In this document: positions 49,172 through 59,475 of the stretch, in pieces
Numbering within the stretch: position 1 is the first letter of the stretch
Layout: every line of letters starts with the position of its first letter
From: Thermothielavioides terrestris NRRL 8126
Lineage: Eukaryota; Ascomycota; Sordariomycetes; Sordariales; Chaetomiaceae
Direction: 5' to 3'
Assembly (NCBI RefSeq): GCF_000226115.1
Contig: NC_016458.1
Span: 6,234,001 to 6,298,000, forward strand
Length of the DNA: 64,000 nt
Position numbers and translations under genes: made by a program
Notes under the pieces: generated by a model
Seen by the model: only the letters and a program-made list of their open reading frames with translations
What the model was told of the DNA's origin: nothing
Database searches by the model: none

Positions 49172-50110
49172 GGTGGTCTGAGGACCGAGGACAAGCGCGC
49201 AGGGGGTGCGAGAAGGGGAACGGCGCGAACGAGGAGCAGAAGAGGCTAAAATATGCCAGAGAATTCAAGGAGCTTGGCTGTGAAGCACGGAAGACTAGCT
49301 GGAGCGAGACACTGACATCGCAAGGGAAGTAAGCAATGTGTAACAAGCACTCTGGATGTGCGGTAAACAAACACGTGCACCTTATTCCAAACAAGCAGCC
49401 ATGGCTGCTTGTTCAGTCACCACTTGACAACCAACAAGGGGACGCCAGGGGCAGCTTGAGCTTTCATCCACCCCATCCATACTGCAGCCGTGTACAAGAA
49501 CTGTAGGGTGAGTCAATGCTCCGGAGTTCAAGATATCATGTGGTAAAAGTGCCGTGGCCGGGGGAGCGCAGCTGCTTGATCTTGGAAGAAGAGTCGGGCC
49601 CAAAGGGCATTGAAGAGAATGGTGGGGAGTGTTTGGTTGTTTCTTCTAAAGATTGGAGATGGCGTGCCCCAGACACAGCTCAGTGAGTTGAACTTACCTC
49701 TATCCATCCATTTCTTGGTGGTCCATGCGCTCTCCTGCAGTTCCATGTCGGGGCGGCAATTTTTCGGGGAAAACAGTACGCTTAACCCCACCATATCAAA
49801 GCCCCAGTAAACCCTGCAAGTTGCCGGCTACCAGCTCGCTCTCAACGTCAACCTACTACCTCTTGGCAGCTCGACAAGAGCCTTGGACACTCCACAAACA
49901 ACAGGTCCAGGCGCGCACTCGACGCCGACACCGCCACGAAAAAGTTACAAACTCCTTTGCTGCTCGACCTCGACGGTATTTCTGGGCTTATCGGTCACCC
50001 ATATTCTCTTCCAGGGTTCTCCTACTTCCCGCTCCCGTTCACGCCGCTACCCGCCCTTGGCCCGACAGCCCGACGCTGCCCCTGAAGCTCTGCGCCGCCG
50101 GGCCTGCTGC
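49172..50110. other. intergenic region, no supported gene
   Basis: Upstream flank of the ankyrin pseudogene and the 5' leader of VPS9. The VPS9 frame is open back to 49883, but the added residues begin from a non-ATG codon and show no conservation cues. Confidence 0.55.
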
Positions 50111-52750
50111 ATGTCTCCTCACGGCCAGGAAGCCATCTCCCCGAGCCAGCCCGGCAATCACAAAGAGACAGTAGCAGTGGGAAATGACGAGCCAGCGTTT
50201 GCTCCAGAAGAAGCGCCTGCGGGTCGGCCTTCTGGTGGAGCAGACAAAAAGGTGCTGCCAGGGGCAAGCGGGAAGGAAGACCTGCTAGATTCCCGTGGTG
50301 GGGAAGATGTAGACCGAACCGAGATGGAACTTGGGATGTCTCGCGATCCCGATGAAGCTGCCAGGCAGGAGAACGAGCCTCGCGATGCCGTCGACGCCTT
50401 GTCCTCCTCGATCGCGACCTTGAAACCGACGACTCCCCCCACCATCACAACGTCCACACAGTACCTGACGGCCGAATCAAGAACCTATGTTGATCCCACT
50501 CCGCCCACTCCGGCCTCTTCCAGGCCATCTTCACGCGCGCTGTCTGCAGCTCCGCCGTCGCGATCTGGCTCCTCGGATCCGTCCCCGACAAGATCCGACG
50601 CCGTTTACGACGAGACTGAGAAGCGGTACACCAGCGAAGATGAGACGGAGCGCGGTTCCAGGTCAGAGATCCAAAGCATCATGGAGCAGTTCAGCGAGGA
50701 AGGCGGCGGACCAGGTGTGGATGAGGTCATGAGCCCAAGGCTGGAGATGGCCTCGCCCCTGCTGGGCAGCTCGATTCAGCATCCACCTCGGAAATCGAGC
50801 CTGGAGCCGCTGGCTCCCAGCATCGCCCAGCAGCTCCAGGAAGTGCAGGGCCTCCGGTTGTCGAGCACATCGCCAGCGAGCATGAGGTCGAGGAAGGACA
50901 ACGACGACCAGGGCCCTCCGGTCCCTCCGAAGGACGACTATGCATACGCTCCCGGCCGCGGGCGGCATCAATCGCATGGGAGCGTCGACGCGGCAATGTC
51001 GCCGATCGCCTCGTTGCACCGCCCACCGCCACCAGAGCCCGAACCGGAACCGGCCTTGCCGTTCGATTTCCACCGCTTCTTGGAGCAGCTGCGCAACAAG
51101 AAGGCCGACCCGGTCGCACGGTATCTCAAGTCGTTCCTCTCCGAGTTTGGGAAGCGGCAGTGGATGGTGCATGAGCAAGTCAAAATTATCAGCGACTTCC
51201 TCGCCTTCATTGCGAACAAGATGGCCCAGTGCGACGTTTGGAAGGATGTGTCGGACGCAGAGTTCGACAACGCCCGCGAGGGAATGGAGAAGCTTGTCAT
51301 GAACCGCCTATACTCGCAGACTTTTTCGCCCGCGATACCGCCACCGCAGCCGATACCCGGGGCGAAACCGAAGAGAAGGGGCGGCGAGCGACCCATGGGC
51401 CCGGGAAGACGGGGCCAGCATCAGGAAGACGTCGAGCGGGACGAGGTCCTTGCTCAAAAGATCAGCATCTACGGCTGGGTGAGGGAGGAGCATCTCGACA
51501 TCCCACCAGTGAGCGAGAGCGGGAAGAGGTTCCTGAAGCTCGCGCAGCAAGGTTCGTCAGGTGCTTGACTGGTTGACCAGTTGTCGGAAACTGATCGAGA
51601 CCAGAACTGCTCAAGATCAAATCCTACCGTGCTCCGCGGGACAAGATTATCTGCGTTCTGAACTGCTGCAAAGTGATCTTTGGTGAGCGCCCTCGATGTC
51701 CGGCCCTTTCTCGTCCCCCCGCTCGCTAACTTCCCCAGGCTTGCTCAAGCACTCCAAGTCGGACTCGTCTGCCGACTCGTTCATGCCGATGCTCATCTAC
51801 GTCGTGCTACAGGCAAATCCAGAGCATCTGGTCTCAAATGTCCAGTACATCCTTAGGTTCAGGAACCAGGAAAAGCTGGGCGGTGAGGCTGGCTACTATC
51901 TCTCTTCGCTGGTATGTGCAAGCGCCACTCAGGCCGAGAACCTTACTCACATGTTGGCAGATGGGCGCCATCCAGTTTATTGAGAATATGGACCGGACAG
52001 CATTGACCATCACGGACGAGGAATTCGAGCACAACGTCGAGGCGGCCGTCTCGGCCATAGCAGAGAAGCACCGCGCCGAATCTCCGCCGCTGCCGCCACC
52101 TCCACAACCGGAGAAGACCGGCTCGCTGAGACCGCCAGGCCCGGCGGGATCGGGTCCCTCGTCGGGCCGCCCCTCCGCTGATGACGGCGAGCGCCCCGCC
52201 AGCCGGCGCCGGTCCACCTCCTCCAACGAGGGCCCCGACAGCAGCGAGTACAGCGGCGCCGACGAGAAGGCCGCCATCACAGGCCTGCTGCGGACCATCC
52301 AGAAGCCGCTCAGCACCATCGGCCGGATCTTCTCCGACGAGCCTTCGTCGTCGTCGTCAGCGGCCGCGGCGGCTGGAGCGACAGCAAACGCGAGCATCGC
52401 CAGCCCCGCGCGCACGCCGCAGCCGCCAGAGCGCGGCGATGGGGACCTCCTGCGCGTCCGCCAGCGCCTGTCGGCGGAGGAGGCGGCCGCGCGCCAGGCC
52501 AGCGCCGAGGCCGCCGAGGCGCAGCGCCTGCACCGCGCCGAGCACGCGAACGTCGTCGAGACGCTCGCCGGCATGTTTCCGGACCTCGACCGCGAGGTCA
52601 TTAGCGATGTGGTGTACCAGAAGCAGGGGAGGTGTGTACCATCCGTTCTCTGCAAATGTGGGGGGATGCTCTCGAGGGTTTGCTCACTAACTGACTGGTG
52701 ATAACAGGGTCGGCTTGGCCGTTGACGCTTGCCTCGCTCTGTCGGCGTGA
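50111..52750 (+). CDS. vps9: VPS9-domain guanine nucleotide exchange factor (Vps9 homologue)
   Basis: Five exons, 50111-51551, 51605-51682, 51739-51911, 51961-52631 and 52708-52750, with four short introns (53, 56, 49 and 76 nt), give 801 aa. A long disordered Ser/Pro/Glu N-terminus precedes a helical bundle (DFHRFLEQLRNKKADPVARYLKSFL) and the catalytic VPS9 domain: IKSYRAPRDKIICVLNCCKVIF, SADSFMPMLIYVVLQANPEHL, SNVQYILRFRNQEKL and GEAGYYLSSLMGAIQFIENMD. The C-terminus is a ubiquitin-binding CUE domain (VETLAGMFPDLDREVISDVV ... VGLAVDACLALS), completed only by the tiny last exon. Vps9 activates Rab5/Vps21 on early endosomes and binds ubiquitin through CUE. Confidence 0.93.
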
Positions 52751-53342
52751 GGCGCGGGGATGGACCACTGGGGTTGGATTGGGGAGTCATGGCAGTTATA
52801 TACCGAATTTGCCGTTCTGGTCGTTTTTTCGTTATCCTTTCTTCTGCAGCGAGCATTGGGCGGGAGGGCGGTTATCTCTTCACATTTTCTTTTTTCATAT
52901 ATCTGCATAGCTCAGGGACAGGTTGTCGTGGAATCGCTCAGCCTTCCTCCGGCCCCGGGGCGAGGGCTCCAATTGATTGATGAGGGCGGATAGGACCGCC
53001 GTTACTCCGTTGCAAGATTGCTAAGGCTCCAACTTGATAATGGTTCTGCTGCTTTGACTTGTCAAATGCTTCCTACGTGAAAGAGGAGAGTCAAGGGGGG
53101 TGCCGTATCAGGCTTGTCCAGATATGCTGTTGGAATGTGGTGTTGGTTGAACCAGCCGGTGTCTGGAGTGTGGAACAATGGGTACGCTCCAACCCAGTTT
53201 TCCTCCTTGTTTGTGCTCACCTCTTTCTTTTCACCCTTCTTGCTTCTCTCTTCTTTGGTTTGTTCTTGTTTCAAGAATTGACCCCGGTATGCCAGTTGGT
53301 ATGCATTTTGAGCCACAATCTTGCCCGTGATGCTACACAGGA

Positions 53343-53378
<36 letters not shown>

Positions 53379-53439
53379 AATAAAAAAAAAATAAATAAAA
53401 TAAAATAAAATAAAATAAAATAAAATAAAATAAACAATT
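52751..53439. other. intergenic region with A-tract and TAAAA repeat
   Basis: 3' flank of VPS9. The plus strand from 53344 is 34 A bases followed by TAAA/TAAAA units up to about 53434. There is no gene. Confidence 0.6.
53344..53434 (+). repeat. poly-A plus (TAAAA)n microsatellite
   Basis: A 34-base A-run, then TAAATA and A-rich interruptions, then at least eight TAAAA units. It lies immediately left of the tRNA-iMet-like fragment and could be the tail of a retroposed element. Confidence 0.85.
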
Positions 53440-54066
53440 TCAACAGTTGCGTGTCGCTGCGGGAGCGCGCCGCGATTGAATGCTCTGGAGAGCCGCCTTC
53501 TCCTGGCTTTGCATTGCCAGGAAAGACCTCTCATGGGGGAAAAGATCCTGCCTCTTCTTCTTGACCTTGCGCGTCTCTCGGATATGGCGCACAAAGTCGT
53601 CGATATATTGCCGATCTTGGCGACCGAGAGACGCGTAGTCTGGCACGTCGAAGTCCTTCTAGTGGTAGTCATCGCCGATCCTCTCAACGAAGTGGTTGCG
53701 TAGCCTGGAAAGCACAATCGGCGACTCGCTCTGTAAGGCGTCATCTGCGGCATCCACCGCAGAGGAGGTTCTGGCTCGGCGCTCGAGGGCCACCAAGCAC
53801 ACCATGTCACGGACTGCTGTTTTCCACTCAAGATGAAAATGGAGGATTGACATGACGTTTTCCTCTTCCTCTCTGAGGATGTCTTCTATGACATCCTGGG
53901 CTTGGCCTCCTGCTTTGGAGAAGCTAGGGTCTCTCAACTCGGGATGTTGCACAGAGTCGTCCAAGGCTTCCATCAGATGATGATATAGCCGTCGGTAGGC
54001 GTCAGGCTGGCCTCTCGCCAGTTCCTTGAGGTTCGCGGTCAGCTCCGGGATCATGGAGGCAGACAT
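53440..54066 (-). pseudogene. unknown protein gene interrupted by one in-frame amber stop
   Basis: From the ATG at 54066 an open frame of 135 codons (MSASMIPELTANLKELARG ...) ends at TAG (53661-53659). The same frame then continues for 72 codons (KDFDVPDYASLGRQDRQY ... LQSIQSRR) to TGA at 53440. Both parts are charged, helical and alike in composition, so the TAG looks like a nonsense mutation. No good intron removes it. The last ten or so codons lie antisense to the tRNA-iMet-like fragment, so the original C-terminus was probably lost by insertion. I recognise no domain. Confidence 0.5.
53445..53474 (+). other. tRNA-iMet 5'-half-like fragment
   Basis: Thirty bases match positions 1-30 of the initiator tRNA gene at 55470 with four mismatches, including an identical 14-base core GCGGGAGCGCGCCG. 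The match fades near the anticodon stem. It is not a functional tRNA gene, as the 3' half is absent. Confidence 0.6.
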
Positions 54067-54572
54067 GGTCGTAAACGGATGTGTAGGGACGTGTTGTCAC
54101 GTTCTTAAACTTGAACGTACTGCGCGCGTGTCAATTGCAAACTCAGCAGGGTCTCGCAATTTTTTGGTCAGAGTTTGCCAGGCCTCTGTTCTTGCAAAGT
54201 CTAAGATCCTCCTCCAGATTGAATTGTCCTTCTTGGAGATTGATGCCTAGTCTCCATGGCTTGACAGCTCCTTCCCTACTTCCTCACCACAGCCTCCTTC
54301 CTCACCAGGGCCTACTTCCTCACCGGGGCCTCCTTCCTCCCAGGGCCTCAGGTTAGGCCCATGTGAGCAACTCCAGGCCCAGCTTCTTCCTCGACCTTTT
54401 TCTTTCTGCTGTGAGTTGACTGTCGCGCCCCCAACCCTGCACGCGTTTTTCGGTGCGTACCCAGATCACTTCTGTGGCCGCTTGTGCTGTTAGCTAACCA
54501 CGAGAAGTAGAACAGATTTGACAAGTAAGACTACCGACGTAGCTAAGCACAATGGAATACTAACATTGTCAC
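54067..54572. other. intergenic region containing a minisatellite
   Basis: Apart from the 18-bp tandem array at 54275 listed separately, I see no gene here. Confidence 0.5.
54275..54345 (+). repeat. 18-bp minisatellite, four copies
   Basis: Units start at 54275, 54293, 54311 and 54329 with consensus CCTMCTTCCTCACCRGGG; the last copy is one base short. Adjacent units differ by one to three bases. It is non-coding as far as I can tell. Confidence 0.8.
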
Positions 54573-55160
54573 CAGTGAACGCTACGTTCTCTCTTGGCTC
54601 CGGGACTCTCACACCCCGGATTGCTGCTACGGCGGCCGCCGCCTTTGCCCGCAATCTTGCGGGCAGCTAGGTAAATTCTTGCCCTCTTCATTGTCGTCAA
54701 GCACCTGGCTCGTAGTTGATTACTTGTCACTACCCCGTTATATTAACGTATATTGATTCATTTGCTTTGTCCAGACCACCGCAATCCCTGCTGCGAAAGC
54801 AGGTCAGGTAGGTTTACAGTACAGTTCCGCCTAGGCCTAGAATCTTGCGACAATGCTAACAGTGATGTAGAATAACACTGCGGCGGGGATGGCCGCCAGA
54901 AAGGCGAGCGCCTCAATGTGTCTCATTTATGTGTCTCGTCTATATGAGCTAACAAGCTATAGGAGAAAAACCGTGAGCGCTGCAAGCGGCAGAGAGAGAA
55001 GAAGAAGAAGCTGCTAGCCGAGGCCGCCGCCATCAAAGTCGGCACCACGTCCAACGCCGCCGGCCCAAAGCACACCGCTGCCGCTATATCCCCGCCCCTC
55101 ACCGAGACAACTCCGGCCAAAGAGACCAGTGGTCGAGCCCTCACGTACCCCTGTCGCTAG
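54573..55160 (+). pseudogene. possible multi-exon gene relic, Lys/Ala-rich
   Basis: Short coding-like islands sit between plausible fungal introns: TLTPRIAATAAAAFARNLAG (about 54605-54668), TTAIPAAKAGQ (about 54777-54810), NNTAAGMAARKASAS (about 54870-54914) and, after CTATAG near 54962, ENRERCKRQREKKKKLLAEA running to a stop at 55160. The islands have GT/AG edges and branch-like CTAAC, but no start codon or domain is evident and AT-rich decay follows directly. It may be a truncated gene or chance. Confidence 0.25.
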
Positions 55161-55174
55161 ACGCAATGAGATAG

Positions 55175-55462
55175 AGCTGGTAAGTTTAGCTTTACTATAA
55201 ACAAATATATAAATAAAGGCTAATACTTAAATATAGATATATACTGATAATTGATTAATTAATTTTATAACTACTTAATACCTAAATAGAAGAGGTTAAA
55301 AAAGCCTTTATTACTTAGTTAAATGTAGACATTTGAATATATTAGCATCAGTAAGCTATTTTTAGTAAATATAACTAGTATTTACTCACTTAATAGCTAA
55401 CACTTTTAGACTCTGCGATCAACAATAAAACCGATCTTTTCAAAGTTTTATTTTTAACTATG
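55175..55462. repeat. AT-rich, TpA-rich block (RIP-like relic)
   Basis: About 290 bp are dominated by TAAATA, TATATA, TTAATT and TTAGTAAATA motifs in an otherwise GC-rich locus. A high TpA content is the expected product of repeat-induced point mutation (C to T at CpA) in Pezizomycotina. No coding potential remains, and the original element cannot be named. Confidence 0.5.
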
Positions 55463-55469
55463 TTTAGGG

Positions 55470-55541
55470 AGCTGCGTGGCGCAGCGGGAGCGCGCCGGGC
55501 TCATAACCCGGAGGTCACTCGATCGAAACGAGTCGCAGCTA
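55470..55541 (+). tRNA. initiator tRNA-Met (CAU)
   Basis: The 72-nt cloverleaf folds completely: acceptor AGCTGCG/CGCAGCT with A1:U72, D stem GCGC/GCGC, anticodon stem CCGGG/CCCGG around loop CTCATAA (anticodon CAT), variable AGGTC, T stem ACTCG/CGAGT with loop ATCGAAA, discriminator A. The A1:U72 pair and AUCG in place of TpsiCG are hallmarks of eukaryotic initiator tRNA. No intron and no encoded CCA. The T stem differs from the CCAGG-type stem I would expect for a fungal iMet, yet both sides are compensated. Confidence 0.95.
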
Positions 55542-55547
55542 CTTTCA

Positions 55548-55552
55548 TTTTT
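55548..55552 (+). terminator. Pol III terminator of tRNA-iMet
   Basis: TTTTT starts six bases after the discriminator base, with further T runs at 55555 and 55562. Confidence 0.75.
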
Positions 55553-55569
55553 CGTTTTGCGTTTTTTTG

Positions 55570-55607
55570 CATCACCCGGAGGTCACTGGGATCCAAGCGC
55601 GCAACTA
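55570..55607 (+). other. tRNA-iMet 3'-half-like fragment
   Basis: It starts exactly at a CAT matching the anticodon and repeats ACCCGGAGGTCACT (14 identical bases) of the tRNA at 55470, then diverges but keeps a GCGCAACTA-like end. It lies only 28 bp beyond the intact gene. It is not functional alone. Confidence 0.6.
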
Positions 55608-55740
55608 GTCAGTTTTTCCTTCTGCAGTTATTAGTTTCACTACCTTGTTGCATATTCGTTTAAATGTTGTTGGTTCTTGCATCTTACAGTTCGGGGGCTA
55701 TACGGCTTTCGGCCCGTTGGCTAAAAAACAATGCAGTTCA

Positions 55741-56370
55741 TTAAAACGACGAACCTCCAGGGGCAGCCCGTGTGTCTACTGCGAAAACCTTGCTGTGCAT
55801 GTCAACACCACTCCCTGTAGCTGATGCATCGCCACAGGAGTATGTCACAATGCTGCTAGTGAACGAAGCTATCGCTAACCTCGTTGCCCTTGAAGGTTGC
55901 AAGGCAGGCATAGCAAACCTCCAACGACCTTTCACGTTTGCTAGAAAGGCTTACCATCTACAGGTGGCTTCACTTTCCAGAGCGAGCGGGCGGCGGAAGG
56001 GTGCGTAGCGGGGGGTGGGATGCGGGGCGCACATAGGGCGCAAAGCGCAGGCGCTTAGTTAGTTTACACAGTAGAAGGCGGTCAATGAGGCAGTGTTTCT
56101 ACCCGAGGGCCCTCTCTTCTTCTAGCAGAGTTTAATTAATACATTTCTGAGCTTGTCAGCCAATCTTGCATTTTCAGTCAAAACTGCATTTTCTAGCTTC
56201 TTCAACAACAAGCATAGCAATATCGTCAATCTGTAGCGGTTATTGTGGCGATGCATCAGCAAGGTCGTGCAGTGGCATGCGCGGCAAGACTTTGGTGGGA
56301 GGCGCATGGGCCGTTCCCAAGACCTGTCTTTCTAATGGAACTGCCCTGTTTTTAATGGGTCGTCGGGTTT
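55741..56370. pseudogene. two diverged inverted relics of an unknown gene
   Basis: Reading plus from 55772, the 78-codon frame MSTAKTLLCMSTPLPVADASPQ ... is echoed on the minus strand at about 56340-56230 by KVLPRMPLHDLADASPQ followed by a stop and IAMLVVEEA-like residues (compare VTMLLVNEAIANL). At DNA level both share TGTGGCGATGCATCAGC and the following CAAG/TTT/GGG spacing when one copy is reverse-complemented. The arms lie about 55745-55890 (plus sense) and 56190-56345 (minus sense). Function and parent element are unknown. Confidence 0.4.
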
Positions 56371-56572
56371 GCTTTCCAGCCTGATGCTGCTGAGTCATCA
56401 ATCGAATCTTGATTGCGGAGCTTTCCAAATCCAGCTTCAAACTTCGAACCAATCCTCTCTTTCCCTCTCCATCGTCTCTTTCTCATCACGAATTCCCAGG
56501 ATTGCCTATTTCACACCGACCACCACCTCAATCGGCCGGCACCTCCCGGGAATCGAATCAACTCCCTGCACA

Positions 56573-58435
56573 ATGTGCGGAATCCACGCCGTCCTGGTCC
56601 CCGCCCCGCAACCTCCCCCGGCCCTCTCCCCGGAACTATCGCGCTGCCTCGTCGCCCGCGGACCAGACCACTTCGGCCAGGTCGAGCGCCGCGTTCGCGC
56701 CGGCGCCGGCACAGCGGAATGGGCGCTGCGCTTCACGTCCACCGTGCTGGCCCTCCGCGGCGACCACGTCGCGCGCCAGCCGCTGGTGGACGAGCGCAGC
56801 GGGTCGGTGCTGTGCTGGAACGGCGAGGCGTGGCGCGTCGGCGGGCGACGGGTCGAGCCCGGCGAGAATGACGGGGAGGTGCTGCTCGCGAGGCTGGGGG
56901 ACGCTGCTGCTGCTGCTGCTGCTGGGACGGACGCGGTGCTGGATGTCCTGCGCGGCGTCGAGGGGCCGTTCGCGTTTGTGTACTATGACGCGCCGGCCGG
57001 GAGGGTGTACTTTGGGCGGGATCGGCTGGGGAGGAGGTCCCTCCTGCTGGCGCCTGTGGGAGACGGCCCGGGGTTGGCCCTGTGCAGTGTTGCTGGGGAA
57101 AAAGGGCAAGAGTGGAGAGAGGTCGAGGCGGATGGGATCTACAGGGTGGAACTGGGCGAGGCGACGCCGCACCCGCAACGAGTTGATTGGGTTGTCGGGG
57201 ACGACGCGAGTGATTTCGTGAGTACAATTGGTCGGATATGGGGTTTTATGCTTGACCGTGGAGGGCCGTCCTGTCAGACTCACTCTACCCCTCCCAGGTT
57301 TCCGGCATTGGCCGGTTCAACAGAGCGCTGCCGTCTCGTAGCTGCCCGTTGACTTCGCTTTCACCTTCAGTGGCGCGGCTCAAGGAGCAGCTACTCGAGT
57401 CACTGAAGCTCAGGGTCATGAATATCCCGTCGCCCCCTGGCGCGGACATTGACGGCACCGCTCGCCTCGCGGTTCTGTTTTCTGGTGGATTGGACTGCAC
57501 GGTGCTAGCCAGGCTAGCCCACGAAGTACTCGATGCAGACCAGGGGATAGACCTCCTCAACGTCGCGTTTGAGAACCCACGGGTCGTGTCTCAACTCCGA
57601 AAGGAGCACGGCAATCTGCTCGACTGTTACGAGGCTTGCCCGGACAGGATCACAGGCAGGAGATCCTTTGCAGAGTTGCAAAGGCTCTGTCCCGGGCGAG
57701 CCTTCCGATTTGTGGCTGTAAGTGTTCCCTCTTTCGTGTCCTGGCTCACCGCGCTGATGCTGACTTGCCAGGTGAACATTCCCTACGCTGAAACACAGGC
57801 TCACCGTCAGCAAGTTATCTCCTTGATTCACCCGCACAACACCGAGATGGACCTCTCCATTGGATACGCTCTCTATTTCGCCGCCCGCGGCCAGGGGCTC
57901 TGCACTGAGGCCTCCGGCAGGGACTCCCCGCCGGTGTCTTACACATCCCCTGCAAGAGTCCTCCTCTCCGGCCTAGGTGCCGACGAGCTTTTCGGCGGGT
58001 ATTCACGTCATCCTTCTGCGTTCCAGCAGCGTGGCTACGCCGGACTAATCGATGAGCTCCTGCTCGACGTTGGTCGGCTGGGCAAGCGGAACCTCGGCCG
58101 TGACGATCGAGTGATGGCGCATTGGGGTAAGGAGGTGAGGTTCCCTTTTCTCGACGAGCGCTTGGTGAGGTGGGCCATTGAGACGCCTGCCTGGGAGAAG
58201 TGCGACTTCGATAATGGTGAGGAGGCCGCCGGGCTTGAGCCCGGCAAAAGGGTACTGCGGCTTCTTGCTCTGGACCTTGGGATGCAGACGGTCGCGAAGG
58301 AGAAGAAGCGCGCTGTGAGCATCCTCCTTGCTGCTTCGCATGTCGCTCGTACTGACAATCCCGTAGATCCAATTCGGCTCCAGGACAGCCAAGATGGAAA
58401 CTGGGCGTGTCAAAGGCACCACACTCATATCATAG
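56573..58435 (+). CDS. asparagine synthetase domain-containing protein (ASNSD1-like)
   Basis: Four exons, 56573-57217, 57277-57717, 57772-58314 and 58367-58435, give 565 aa. Met-Cys at the N-terminus exposes the Ntn-type nucleophile (MCGIHAVLV); RGPDHFG and FGRDRLGRRSLL are class II glutamine amidotransferase motifs. The C-terminal half has the PP-loop LFSGGLDCTVLA near residue 283, LLSGLGADELFGGYSRH, KEVRFPFLDERLV and the end AIQFGSRTAKM. This bipartite layout with a diverged glutaminase half is that of ASNSD1/YML096W proteins rather than true Asn1; activity is unproven. Intron 1 uses TGTCAG at 57276; a nearer CAG at 57296 would break the frame. Intron 2 (54 nt) is phase-neutral. Confidence 0.88.
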
Positions 58436-59475
58436 CAAGTCGCGACGTCCGGACACCCGGCGGTGATGATACAATACAGATACTTCTGAGTCACGGTCGC
58501 GATAGCGAACGAAGCGGCTGGTCTGCGTACTGTGGTTTCTATTCGAAGCCCTTGCGCCCAGCTGCGCGCTCGCGTCGTCTCAAATGACTATGAAGTTAAA
58601 AGGCAAATCTGAGCCGGTGTGCCGCGGTCGCGATGGTGGGTATGACTGAGGAGAGGGATCAAGTCATCGTCGCGCCGCTGGAAGAGGCAAATAAATACTT
58701 TGAGCGTTTTCGCGCGTCGAAACCCGCGAGCCGAGGATTTCAGTCAGTGCCTTTGATCGAGCGTCCTGATTTTGGGCGTACTGTGCGACGCAGTGCCGAG
58801 GTACGCTTTCCATTCAGCGGAGAGCACCCACCGTTTCTCTCACAACGCTCGCCTGCGCACGAGACTGGCGAGCGCCAGTTCTACACTAGAAGCAAAATCT
58901 CGACTTTCGCACAACTGCAATCAATGAGGCTCCGTAACGACTGCAAACGGAGCCGGCGACGGAGGCCGGAAGGCGTCTCCCATTCTACTTCGTTCACTCC
59001 CCGTTAACTCCCCTCAGCTCGCACCCCATGCATTCGCTATGGCGGGGCATGTTCAGGCGCCAGGATCCCGTTCCAGGTTCCGGGGACGCGAACCAACTGC
59101 GCCCAACCCTCGAGGCTTGGTGCTGGCGTTGCTTGTTTGGCCTTGCTGGCCTGGCTCGCTTACACTGTCGTGGCCTCCCTCCTCTCCCGCCAAGCTCCCT
59201 TCCTCTTCGCCTTCTCGTCGTTCTTCATACTCCTAGCGCACTTCTCAACTCATTATGGCAGTACAACGACAGTCGCTATCACGAATAAACCAACGAGGAC
59301 TAACAGTGGCGGAATCGGCTGCAGGGAGTAACGGGGAACGCGGGCGTTCCGAGCCAATCACTCAGCAACCTATCAGAAGCATACAGGAGGAGCTCTGTGG
59401 GGCAAAAAGAGAGCACCGGCAGAGGGCCAAGTATCCAAACAATAGCAGAAGATAGGTAGCTCCCGCCGGACCCTG
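58436..59475. other. intergenic region between convergent genes
   Basis: Frames at 58633-59007 and 59028-59288 are unsupported: there is no domain, and the composition is of chance ORFs. This is probably 3' flanks of the ASNSD1-like gene and the chitinase. Confidence 0.55.

Noticed and set aside
49883..50110. Upstream extension of the VPS9 frame
   Set aside because: Begins from a non-ATG codon and is leader-like; the first ATG is at 50111.
58633..59007. 124-codon plus frame
   Set aside because: Composition and lack of any motif suggest chance; sits between convergent gene ends.
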